Of a DNA stretch of 10,626 nucleotides, positions 1 to 6,404 are shown piece after piece. Origin of the DNA: UBA9647 sp035506075 (GTDB lineage Bacteria; Bacteroidota; Ignavibacteria; UBA10030); contig DATJQB010000223.1 of the NCBI GenBank assembly GCA_035506075.1, positions 1 to 10,626 of the forward strand, written 5' to 3'. Under the pieces are notes generated by a model. That model was not told the DNA's origin. It did not search any database and worked only from the letters and a program-made list of their open reading frames with translations. Position 1 is the stretch's first letter; each line of letters begins with the position of its first letter. Made by a program: the position numbers and the translations under genes.

Positions 1-377
<377 letters not shown>

Positions 378-476
378 AGTTTTTCCAACTTCAAGTTTGA
401 ACCGTGGCGTTCTTGTATCACTGTACATCTTCGATACAACTGCCAGGTTACAAAACCCTGTGCAATTGACTCGAGG

Positions 477-525
477 CTACACACACTTTTCAAAGAACAT
501 TTTCTCTCATCTGCCACGATGTGGC
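477..525 (-). promoter_or_regulatory. rRNA antitermination signals (boxB-like, boxA, boxC-like)
   Basis: On the minus strand a 5-bp stem with a 3-base loop (GCCAC-ATC-GTGGC, 513-525) is followed 13 bases later by TGTTCTTTGAAAA (487-499). This closely matches boxA elements of bacterial rRNA leaders (E. coli TGCTCTTTAACA), which are bound as RNA by NusB-S10. Immediately after comes GTGTGTGTAG (477-486), resembling E. coli boxC (TGTGTG...). The order boxB-boxA-boxC is that of the E. coli rrn leader. The boxA call is strong. The boxB and boxC calls rest on position and partial similarity. Confidence 0.8.
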
Positions 526-533
526 CAGACGAC

Positions 534-559
534 AAAAATGCCCATCTTGCATGGGCATT
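534..559 (-). terminator. Terminator-like hairpin inside the rRNA leader
   Basis: On the minus strand AATGCCCAT-GCAAG-ATGGGCATT forms a perfect 9-bp stem with a 5-base loop, and the 3' arm runs directly into further T residues (TTTTTG). The plus strand lacks a T run, so the signal is directional with rRNA transcription. It lies about 60 bases after the predicted start and about 38 bases before boxA. It has the form of an intrinsic terminator, but it could equally be a structural or processing element of the leader. Confidence 0.5.
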
Positions 560-623
560 GAGAGACATCACAATCAAAGAAACCAGGCGTTTTTAGCGCC
601 TCCCCATCATTTGCGGGGTTTAC

Positions 624-683
624 AATATACCATGTCCTTGATAGAAAGTCAATACTTTTTTTCATTTTGTTTCACTTTTTTTT
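624..683 (-). promoter_or_regulatory. rRNA operon promoter with UP element
   Basis: On the minus strand TTGACT (-35, 647-652) and TATATT (-10, 624-629) are separated by exactly 17 bases. Upstream of the -35, positions 653-683 are almost pure A on the minus strand, with A-tracts of 7 to 8 bases broken by GTGAAAC and TG. This is typical of an UP element contacted by the RNA polymerase alpha subunit. The predicted start is about 617-620, 240 bases before 16S. The near-consensus hexamers, spacing and A-tracts fit a highly expressed rRNA promoter. Confidence 0.88.
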
Positions 684-780
684 CGCAGGGCGTTACATTC
701 CCTCCCCCCCTTCGTATATCCCTTGAGATCGGTAATACTGAGAGATTTGAGCGATTTTCCGAGACTATGGACCAAGCGCA

Positions 781-790
781 TGCCCGGGCA
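781..790. repeat. Perfect 10-bp palindrome upstream of lemA promoter
   Basis: TGCCCGGGCA is a perfect palindrome ending 10 bases before the predicted lemA -35 hexamer. Its position would suit a regulator site, but one short GC-rich palindrome can occur by chance and I do not recognise it as a known operator. Confidence 0.25.
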
Positions 791-800
791 CGATCTAAAA

Positions 801-837
801 TTGAATTTCAGAACGAATTGGTCTACCTTCAATTCGT
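801..837 (+). promoter_or_regulatory. lemA-htpX promoter with inverted repeat around the -10
   Basis: TTGAAT (801-806), 17 bases, then TACCTT (824-829) match the promoter form seen upstream of the other genes in this window. The predicted start is about 836, giving a 27-base leader. An 8-bp perfect inverted repeat, ACGAATTG (813-820) and CAATTCGT (830-837), has a 9-base loop (821-829) that contains the whole -10 element. This layout would suit a repressor operator; alternatively the repeat is a DNA cruciform or chance. No regulator gene is nearby. Confidence 0.6.
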
Positions 838-862
838 CAGCTAGAAAAAAGAGAGGGCCATC

Positions 863-1429
863 ATGATCATATTCTATTTCTTTGTCGCAGCAGTTGTCCT
901 GCTCATACTCTGGGTCGTAGCAAAATACAATTCTCTCATCACCCTCCGCAATCAGGTTACCAACGGATGGAAACAAATCGACGTGCAACTCAAACGTCGG
1001 CACGATCTTATCCCGAATCTTGTGAACTCGGTGCGCGGACAAATGCAGTTCGAACAGGAAACGCTCGAAAAAGTCATCCAGGCCCGCAACTCGGCAATCT
1101 CCGCCAAGGGCGTTGCCGATTCGGCCGCCAAGGAAGATGTGCTCAGCTCCGCACTGACCAAACTGTTCGCGCTCGTTGAAAACTATCCGCAGTTGAAATC
1201 CAACGAGAACGTCAAACAACTCCAGGAAGAACTGACGAGCACGGAAAACAAGATTTCGTTCGCACGACAATTCTACAATGATATCGCGACGAGGTTCAAC
1301 ACCGCACAACAGGTGTTCCCCGCGAATCTCATCGCTTCAATGTTCAACTTCAAACCATCCGAGCTGTTTGAAATCCAGGTCGCCGCTGAACGCGATGTAC
1401 CGAACGTCGATCTGTCGCTGAAAAAGTAG
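863..1429 (+). CDS. lemA: LemA family membrane-anchored protein
   Basis: This 188-residue protein fits the usual LemA length and plan. Residues 3-20 form an N-terminal hydrophobic helix; the rest is helical and would lie on one side of the inner membrane. The family signature is clear: YNSLITLRNQV (22-32), GWKQIDVQLKRR (35-46) and DLIPNLVNSV (48-57), with the conserved C-terminal part FYNDIATRFN and FPANLIASMF at about 137-161. The ATG at 863 follows GAGAGGG (851-857) at a good distance. LemA's biochemical role is unsettled; it is often encoded beside M48 proteases, as here, where htpX starts 11 bases after the lemA stop. The two are probably one operon acting in membrane protein quality control, an inference from this recurrent pairing. 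Confidence 0.95.
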   Translation: MIIFYFFVAAVVLLILWVVAKYNSLITLRNQVTNGWKQIDVQLKRRHDLIPNLVNSVRGQMQFEQETLEKVIQARNSAISAKGVADSAAKEDVLSSALTKLFALVENYPQLKSNENVKQLQEELTSTENKISFARQFYNDIATRFNTAQQVFPANLIASMFNFKPSELFEIQVAAERDVPNVDLSLKK

Positions 1430-1440
1430 GACGCACCATC

Positions 1441-2430
1441 GTGCAAGCAGCGCGCAACATCTACGAGCAGCAGGCAGTGAACATCCGCATGACGTGGTTT
1501 GTCATGGCCGGTTTTGTCCTCCTGCTTGCCTTCATCGGATTTGGATTCGACTACTTCTTTCTCGGGATGTATCTCAATGAGGACACGATCCTCCCTGTCG
1601 GCACAACGATCGCAATCGTCATCGGCATCATGATGGCGGCGAGCAGCCTGCAGTCCGGAGCGAAGTCCGTGCTTGATTCCACGGGAGCCGTCCCTGCCGA
1701 TCCATCCATTCCTGCGCATCTCCAGCTCCTCAACATTGTCGAAGAGATGTCGATCGCTTCCGGTCTGCCGAAACCTCAGGTGTTCATCGTTCCCGATGAC
1801 GATCCGAATGCCTTTGCGACAGGCAAGGATCCGCAGCACAGCTACATCGCTGTGACACAGGGACTCCTGGATACACTGAACAGGGAGGAACTGCAGGGAG
1901 TGGTTGCACACGAAATGAGCCACGTGCGGAATTACGATATCCGACTCATGACAGTTGTTGCAGCGTTCGTCGGTGCAATTGTGTTGCTGTCGGATTCGAC
2001 CCGCCGGGGCGTCAGATTTGGAGGCCTCTCAGGACGCGGCGGACGATCGCGCGGCAGCGGCTCACTCGGGGGCATTTTCTTCATCCTTTGGATCCTAAGC
2101 ATCATCCTCGCACCCATCCTCGCACAGCTCATGGCCATGCTCGTCTCGCGTAGACGCGAGTATCTTGCTGATGCGTCGGGAGCGGAGCTGACGAGAAATC
2201 CTCTCGGTCTCGCGAGCGCCCTGAAGAAGCTCGATGCAGCCGTCGCACCGACCGAATCGATCAAGCGCGGAGCAGCGCATCTGTGTATTGTGGACCCAGT
2301 CGGGAGATCGTTCAACTCGAAGGAAGGATTTGCTGCGGAGTTGTTCGGAACCCACCCGCCCATCGAGAAACGGATTCTCGCTCTGGACGCAATGGCGTAT
2401 CAGTACAACACATCTAAGCTTTCTGTTTGA
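1441..2430 (+). CDS. htpX: M48 family zinc metalloprotease, HtpX-like
   Basis: This 329-residue inner-membrane zinc endopeptidase probably cleaves misfolded membrane proteins. The HExxH zinc site is HEMSH at 157-161, and the third ligand is likely Glu240 in RREYLADA. Hydrophobic segments lie at about 18-40, 50-70, 168-184 and 211-235, the HtpX arrangement with the active site facing the cytoplasm. The conserved THPPIEKRI (304-312) is near the C-terminus. A Gly/Arg/Ser-rich linker (about 189-211) sits between membrane segments 3 and 4. The start is GTG at 1441, 11 bases after the lemA stop; the overlapping TAGGA gives only a weak ribosome site, so expression may depend on coupling to lemA. The RNIYEQQAVNIRMTW start resembles HtpX N-termini. 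The last 17 bp overlap the convergent gene. Confidence 0.93.
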   Translation: MQAARNIYEQQAVNIRMTWFVMAGFVLLLAFIGFGFDYFFLGMYLNEDTILPVGTTIAIVIGIMMAASSLQSGAKSVLDSTGAVPADPSIPAHLQLLNIVEEMSIASGLPKPQVFIVPDDDPNAFATGKDPQHSYIAVTQGLLDTLNREELQGVVAHEMSHVRNYDIRLMTVVAAFVGAIVLLSDSTRRGVRFGGLSGRGGRSRGSGSLGGIFFILWILSIILAPILAQLMAMLVSRRREYLADASGAELTRNPLGLASALKKLDAAVAPTESIKRGAAHLCIVDPVGRSFNSKEGFAAELFGTHPPIEKRILALDAMAYQYNTSKLSV

Positions 2431-3385
2431 GGATCTCTTTGCGGACCTGCCTTTCAAGTCGCAGGTGCTCTTCCGCAGAAATACTGAACCGCTCGCGAAG
2501 CTGCTCAAGCCGCTCCGAGTCTTGCGGTGTGATTACCCCGTCACGCCAGACATCGGCGATGGCCTGCAAGTAGATCTCGATCTGCACTTCCTGCTGCATC
2601 AGTTCGTGGTCCTTTTCCGAGAGGCCAAAGCGCTCGCGTAAGAGCGCCAGGATCGCCGCCTCATCCTCGCTGAGTTCGGCATCGCGCCACGCAAGATGGA
2701 GCACCTGGATGTACGTCTGCCTGAACTCGTTCGTTCCGGCCGCGGCCTCTTTGCTCAACGCTTCTTGTGCCCTACGCTCATCCTCCGCCAGCTTTCTTTG
2801 TTCCGCCTCGGCCTTTATGCGTTCTTCCTCTGCACGCTTCCTCTCGTCCTCGGCTTTTTTCTTCAGTTCTTCGGCCCTCCGCCGCGCCTCCTCTTGTTTG
2901 CGCCGCTCTTCTTCTTCGCGGCGCATACGCTCGATCTCTTCAAGCTGCCGGCGCGCTTCCTCATCCGCCTTTTTCTTCGCGAGCAATTCCGCCTGGCGCT
3001 GGGCTTCGAGAAGCGCTTTCTTGCGCTCGTTTTCTTCCCGGAGACGAGCGGCTTCCTCTGCTTTCAGCCGGGCCTCTTCTTCAGCACGGCGCATGGCTGC
3101 TTCCTGAGCCTTTCGACGCTCCTCCTCTTCATGGCGCCGGTTTGCCTCTTCAAGGGCCCTGCGCTTTTCGCTTTCCTCCTGCTGCCGCGCCTGATCCTGC
3201 GCGAGCCGCTTGGCTTCATCTTCGGCCTTGCGGGCGTCTTCTTCCACCTGCTTGCGTGCGACGACTTCGGCCTCAAGGCGCGCCGTCTCCTCGGCAGCCT
3301 TCTGACTTGACGCTGCTCTCTTTTGCTCAAGAATTTTGCGTTTCAGTTCCTCAACCTTCTTGCGTTGTTCCTCGAGATCGGTCAT
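2414..3385 (-). CDS. Charged coiled-coil protein with tandem TerB-like C-terminal repeats
   Basis: This 323-residue protein has no recognised name. Residues about 4-215 are almost uninterrupted Glu/Arg/Lys/Ala (runs such as EEARRKAEE), predicting one long coiled coil or single alpha-helix. The C-terminus holds two 47-residue repeats starting near 225 and 272: Y-[IL]-Q, then WRD, a D/E-rich stretch, L-x-x-LRERF, S-x-x-x-H and L-x-x-x-V. Phrases such as WRDGVITPQD resemble TerB-like helical domains, which is similarity only. There is no signal peptide or membrane segment, so it is likely cytoplasmic. I chose the ATG at 3385; an in-frame GTG at 3433 would add 16 residues, and neither has a clear ribosome site. 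The TAG stop lies inside htpX. The promoter at 3498-3526 is divergent from the Yip1 gene. TolA-like or filament-scaffold roles are possible but unsupported. Confidence 0.85.
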   Translation of the reverse strand: MTDLEEQRKKVEELKRKILEQKRAASSQKAAEETARLEAEVVARKQVEEDARKAEDEAKRLAQDQARQQEESEKRRALEEANRRHEEEERRKAQEAAMRRAEEEARLKAEEAARLREENERKKALLEAQRQAELLAKKKADEEARRQLEEIERMRREEEERRKQEEARRRAEELKKKAEDERKRAEEERIKAEAEQRKLAEDERRAQEALSKEAAAGTNEFRQTYIQVLHLAWRDAELSEDEAAILALLRERFGLSEKDHELMQQEVQIEIYLQAIADVWRDGVITPQDSERLEQLRERFSISAEEHLRLERQVRKEILKQKA

Positions 3386-3497
3386 GTCGATTGTTTTCGG
3401 AAAAAGAAACGTTGGGCCTTCTGCTCCTGTCACGATCGCAAACGTTTACAAGTACTTGCGGAGCCATTGGTTGCAGGATGACGGGCGCGGACGGCGC

Positions 3498-3526
3498 AAT
3501 ATATCTGTTTGATTATGGAATGTCAA
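3498..3526 (-). promoter_or_regulatory. Promoter for the coiled-coil gene
   Basis: On the minus strand TTGACA (3521-3526), a perfect -35, is followed after 17 bases by TATATT (3498-3503), the same -10 as at the rRNA promoter. The predicted start is about 3491, leaving a leader of 106 bases to ATG 3385 or 58 bases to GTG 3433. The leader holds a perfect palindrome CAAGTACTTG (3450-3459) of unknown meaning. The match suggests strong expression. Confidence 0.7.
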
Positions 3527-3553
3527 CGAACCGGGATCACACCCACTTTGCAA

Positions 3554-3582
3554 TTGGAAAATACACTTTTGTGGATTACCTT
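3554..3582 (+). promoter_or_regulatory. Promoter for the Yip1-family gene
   Basis: TTGGAA (3554-3559), 17 bases, then TACCTT (3577-3582) followed by GG. The -10 hexamer is the same as at the lemA and glycosyltransferase genes. The predicted start is about 3589, giving a 33-base leader that includes the ribosome site. It lies 28 bases beyond the divergent promoter of the coiled-coil gene. Confidence 0.55.
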
Positions 3583-3622
3583 GGAGTGCACTGGAGCACA
3601 TTCCCACAAATCGGAGGAAATC

Positions 3623-4375
3623 ATGGAAGAACAAGCACCAGCAGCGCCAACTATTTCCCTCAGCGACATTATCATGAATGTCTTCGCATCCCCCGGCGAT
3701 GCATACGAAGGAATTCGAACCTCCCCGACCCGGGCAAGCGTATGGGTCATTCCCCTGATCATCATCATGATCTTGTCATGCTGCTTCACCTGGATCATGT
3801 TCACGAACGATGCAATCAAAACCCAGTTCATGGACTCGCAGCGAACACGCATGGAGGAGCAGGTTCAGGCCGGCAAGATGAGCCAGGAGCAGGCCGACCG
3901 TGCCATGGATCAGATGGAGAAATCGGGGGGCATGATGATCGCTTTCGGGATTGTCGGCGGCATCCTGATGATTGCGATCATGTTCTTCCTCTCTGCGCTC
4001 GTGTTCTGGCTTGTCGGAAAGTTGGGGCTCAAAGCCGAAGGAGGGTACGGCAAATATCTTGAGTTGTACGGGGCTGCACAGTGGATCGGGGTCCTTGGAT
4101 TTATCATTACGATCCTGCTCGCAGTTTCGTACGGATCAATGTTCGCATCACCCAGCGGCGCACTCGCCGTCCTCGGCAATTACAACCCGAAAAATACAAC
4201 CCACCGACTCCTCTCTGCCCTCAACATTTTCACGATCTGGCAGATGATCGTCGTTGGAATCGGGCTGGCGAAATACGGAAAGAAGTCGACAGGCGTCGGG
4301 ATCGGCGTCGGGCTTGGATTGCTCGTCGTTTGGATCCTGATTTCGGTCTTCGGGATGGCAGCTCTCGGAATGTAA
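3623..4375 (+). CDS. Yip1 family integral membrane protein
   Basis: A 250-residue polytopic membrane protein with about five hydrophobic segments: 38-60, 105-132, 152-172, 200-217 and 224-248. The N-terminal motif SDIIMNVFASPGDAYEGI (14-31) matches the opening of bacterial YIP1-family proteins, where a phrase of the type FxSPxxAFxxI precedes the first membrane helix. Residues 61-103 form a charged, Met/Gln-rich loop. The ATG at 3623 is chosen because GGAGGA (3613-3618) sits four bases upstream and a promoter lies just before it; the frame stays open back to 3509, but that part would overlap the promoter. The bacterial family has no established biochemical function; eukaryotic Yip1 proteins act in vesicle trafficking, which should not be transferred. 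It appears monocistronic, ending at a strong hairpin. Confidence 0.85.
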   Translation: MEEQAPAAPTISLSDIIMNVFASPGDAYEGIRTSPTRASVWVIPLIIIMILSCCFTWIMFTNDAIKTQFMDSQRTRMEEQVQAGKMSQEQADRAMDQMEKSGGMMIAFGIVGGILMIAIMFFLSALVFWLVGKLGLKAEGGYGKYLELYGAAQWIGVLGFIITILLAVSYGSMFASPSGALAVLGNYNPKNTTHRLLSALNIFTIWQMIVVGIGLAKYGKKSTGVGIGVGLGLLVVWILISVFGMAALGM

Positions 4376-4412
4376 TGAAGAGACGGGCTCGGTGAATGGG
4401 GTGGTCTTAAAC

Positions 4413-4448
4413 GAGGCGGGGAGTCACTCTCCCCGCCTCATGAGTTTT
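4413..4448 (+). terminator. Rho-independent terminator after the Yip1-family gene
   Basis: GAGGCGGGGAG (4413-4423) and CTCCCCGCCTC (4429-4439) form a perfect 11-bp GC-rich stem with a 5-base loop TCACT. A TTTT run follows five bases after the stem (4445-4448), so the U-tract is offset and short. The stem starts 38 bases after the Yip1 stop. The next gene on this strand has its own promoter, consistent with transcription ending here. Confidence 0.75.
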
Positions 4449-4487
4449 CACTGACGAGCTCCGGCGAGCCCCCCTCATACGCCATGG

Positions 4488-4516
4488 TTGAGAATCGCTT
4501 CGCTTGTTCCTACCTT
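4488..4516 (+). promoter_or_regulatory. Promoter for the glycosyltransferase-deacetylase gene
   Basis: TTGAGA (4488-4493), 17 bases, then TACCTT (4511-4516) followed by GT. The predicted start is about 4523, only seven bases before the ATG at 4530, and no ribosome binding site precedes that ATG. This suggests a nearly leaderless transcript. The in-frame TTG at 4488, which would give a longer protein, is the -35 hexamer itself, so that start is unlikely. Confidence 0.55.
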
Positions 4517-4529
4517 GTATCATTCCCCC

Positions 4530-6368
4530 ATGAACATCTTACATGTCCTCTCACAGTTTGAAGTCACCGGAGCGGAAGCTTACGCCGCGGCTCTTATCGA
4601 CGCGCAAATTGCTGACGGTCATGAGGTCGTGGTGGTCTCCGACACGTTCACTATTCCGACCAGGGCGACGTACATTGCTGTACCCATCGGAATCCGCTCG
4701 TATTCGCGCCGCATCAGGAACATCGCTACACTTACAAAGATCATCCGATCGAAATCGATCGACATTGTGCATGCCCACTCACGCGCGGCAAGCTGGGTCT
4801 CGTTGTTCGCCACGCGGCTGACAAACAGGCCGCTCGTCTCCACCGTCCATGGGAGACAACACGTTCACACTTCCAGCAAAGCGTTCAGCGTGTACGGCCG
4901 TGACGTGATTGCAGTCTCTCCTGCCCTGAAAGAACATCTCGTCAATGATCTGCATTTTCGTCCAAGCGACATCGTCGTTATTCCCAACTGCATCCTCTTC
5001 GACTACTGGGAATCGAAACGCCAGAGCGCCACACCAGCCAGCGTTGCTCATGAAGGAGATTGTCGAACGATTCTGTTCGTAGGGCGATTGACGGGACCGA
5101 AGGGGGATGTGGTGCGGCTTCTTCTCGATCGCGTGCTCCCGGACATCCTCGCTCACCGGAGGGTGCAATTCAAAACCGTCGGCGGCATGATCGTGCCGGA
5201 AGATATTCCACAACTTGTCAAACAGCTCAACACCAGGATGGGCCGGGACGTGGCAGAACTTGGTGGGTTCAAAACGGATGTCGCTTCGGACATGCTTGCC
5301 GCAGATCTGATAATCGGTTCAGGCCGGGTCGTGCCCGAGGCGATCGTGCTTCACAAACCGGTCATCGCTTTTGGAGAGTCTGCCTACGAAGGGCCGATAC
5401 TTTCATCCACCTTCCGATCGGCCGTGATTTCGAACTTTGGCGACACGGGCAAACCTGTTTCTCCCGCCCCGGATCTGATACGACGAGACATTCTTGCTAC
5501 ACTCGACCATCCACCAGACGCCGCTGAACTGGAGACCCTCTGCTCGCTCGCCCGCCGGAAATTCGATGTCAGAAACGTAGAGGCCAGAATTCAGGGGGTT
5601 TATGAACGTGCGGAAGCCCGCCTGAGATCGCCCCAATCGATCCCGGTTCTGATGTACCATCGCGTCCTTGAACAGGGTGACACGACACCGGGGCATGGAA
5701 TCTGGGTATCAGCATCGCAATTCCGGAGTCAGTTGGCATCCTTGAAACGGAGGGGCTTTCAGACAATCACATTTCGTCAATACGAGAGGTTTGTGCGCGG
5801 GGAGTTGACACTGCCTTCAAAACCGATCATCCTGACATTTGACGACGGATACGAAGACAATTACCGGGTGGCGTTTCCGCTTCTACAGGAACACGGGTTC
5901 AGCGCCGTGATTTATGCGGTCACCGATCGGAGCAGAAGGACAAACTTCTGGGATGCCGGGGAACCGCCGGCGCGCCTCATGACCGATGCACAGATGCAGG
6001 AGCTTCAGCGAGCCGGATTCGAGATCGGATCGCACACAGCATCACACGCACACCTGCCCCGCGAGTCCGTTGAGTCTGTCGAACATGAGGTCCGACTTTC
6101 GAAAGAGACTCTGGAGCAAATTCTCGGACAAGCGGTAATTTCCTTCGCGTATCCCTACGGCGAGATATCTGATCCGGTGAAGGAGAGTGTGAGAGAGGCG
6201 GGATATAGATTTGCTGCGGCAGCTGACTCCGGTCCTCTGACGCTCTTCGAGGACTTTCTTGAAATCCGGAGAACGCAAGTATTCCCCTGGACAGACCGGG
6301 TCGGATTCTGGAAGAAAACTCTCCCCATCTACCTGCATTACAAGGCGCTCAAGTCATCAAACGGATAA
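4530..6368 (+). CDS. GT4-type glycosyltransferase fused to CE4 polysaccharide deacetylase
   Basis: A 612-residue two-enzyme fusion. Residues 1 to about 360 are a GT-B glycosyltransferase of the GT4 type: the opening MNILHVLSQFEVTGAEAY, IVHAHSR (79-85), TVHG (105-108), LFVGRLTGPKG (182-192) and a donor-site region GSGRVVPEAI (263-272) with Glu270 and HKPVIAFGE following. Residues about 370-612 are a NodB/CE4 deacetylase: MYHRV (375-379), TFDDG (436-440, metal/catalytic Asp438-Asp439), HTASH (502-506, the two metal His) and YPYG (541-544). All key CE4 residues are present, so it should remove N- or O-acetyl groups from a glycan. There is no signal peptide or membrane segment, implying cytoplasmic action, possibly on the sugar its own first domain adds. 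Donor and acceptor cannot be read from sequence. No other glycan genes are adjacent. It converges with the beta-barrel gene across 36 bases. Confidence 0.9.
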   Translation: MNILHVLSQFEVTGAEAYAAALIDAQIADGHEVVVVSDTFTIPTRATYIAVPIGIRSYSRRIRNIATLTKIIRSKSIDIVHAHSRAASWVSLFATRLTNRPLVSTVHGRQHVHTSSKAFSVYGRDVIAVSPALKEHLVNDLHFRPSDIVVIPNCILFDYWESKRQSATPASVAHEGDCRTILFVGRLTGPKGDVVRLLLDRVLPDILAHRRVQFKTVGGMIVPEDIPQLVKQLNTRMGRDVAELGGFKTDVASDMLAADLIIGSGRVVPEAIVLHKPVIAFGESAYEGPILSSTFRSAVISNFGDTGKPVSPAPDLIRRDILATLDHPPDAAELETLCSLARRKFDVRNVEARIQGVYERAEARLRSPQSIPVLMYHRVLEQGDTTPGHGIWVSASQFRSQLASLKRRGFQTITFRQYERFVRGELTLPSKPIILTFDDGYEDNYRVAFPLLQEHGFSAVIYAVTDRSRRTNFWDAGEPPARLMTDAQMQELQRAGFEIGSHTASHAHLPRESVESVEHEVRLSKETLEQILGQAVISFAYPYGEISDPVKESVREAGYRFAAAADSGPLTLFEDFLEIRRTQVFPWTDRVGFWKKTLPIYLHYKALKSSNG

Positions 6369-6404
6369 GCGCGCTTCCCATTGGTTCAATCGTGAACAGG
6401 ATTG

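Larger units (their letters stand above)
378..620 (-). other. rRNA operon leader (transcribed, non-coding)
   Basis: These roughly 240 bases lie between the predicted rRNA transcription start (about 617-620) and the 16S 5' end. I see no gene here on either strand; open frames across it are chance. Read on the minus strand it holds, in order, a 4-bp CCCC/GGGG stem (602-618), a 5-bp stem AGGCG/CGCCT (585-601), a terminator-like hairpin (537-559), boxB/boxA/boxC-like signals (477-525) and a 7-bp stem (413-419 with 433-439). The last could take part in 16S 5' processing, but the partner sequence downstream of 16S lies outside the window. Confidence 0.8.

Noticed and set aside
733..738. TAATAC as an alternative lemA -10 element
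   Set aside because: No acceptable -35 lies 16-18 bases upstream, whereas TTGAAT-N17-TACCTT at 801-829 fits better and is closer to the gene.
662..1309. 215-residue minus-strand frame opposite lemA
   Set aside because: It is antisense to a clear LemA gene and covers the lemA promoter; its composition is that of a complement shadow.
2696..4062. Plus-strand frames of 132-431 residues rich in Leu, Phe, Ser, Ala and Pro that look like membrane proteins
   Set aside because: They are the complement of the Glu/Arg/Lys-rich coiled-coil gene: GAG/AAG codons read backwards give Leu, Phe and Ser. No ribosome site or family match.
4530..6368. Possible bacillithiol pathway (BshA plus BshB fusion)
   Set aside because: The GT4 plus deacetylase pairing is suggestive, but the second domain is CE4 (TFDDG, HTASH), not the LmbE-like fold of BshB, and no other bacillithiol gene is present.
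6369..6404. Small GTTCA/TGAAC hairpin between the convergent GT-CE4 and barrel genes as a terminator
   Set aside because: The stem is only about 5 bp, partly at the edge of the gap, with no T run on either strand; too weak to call.
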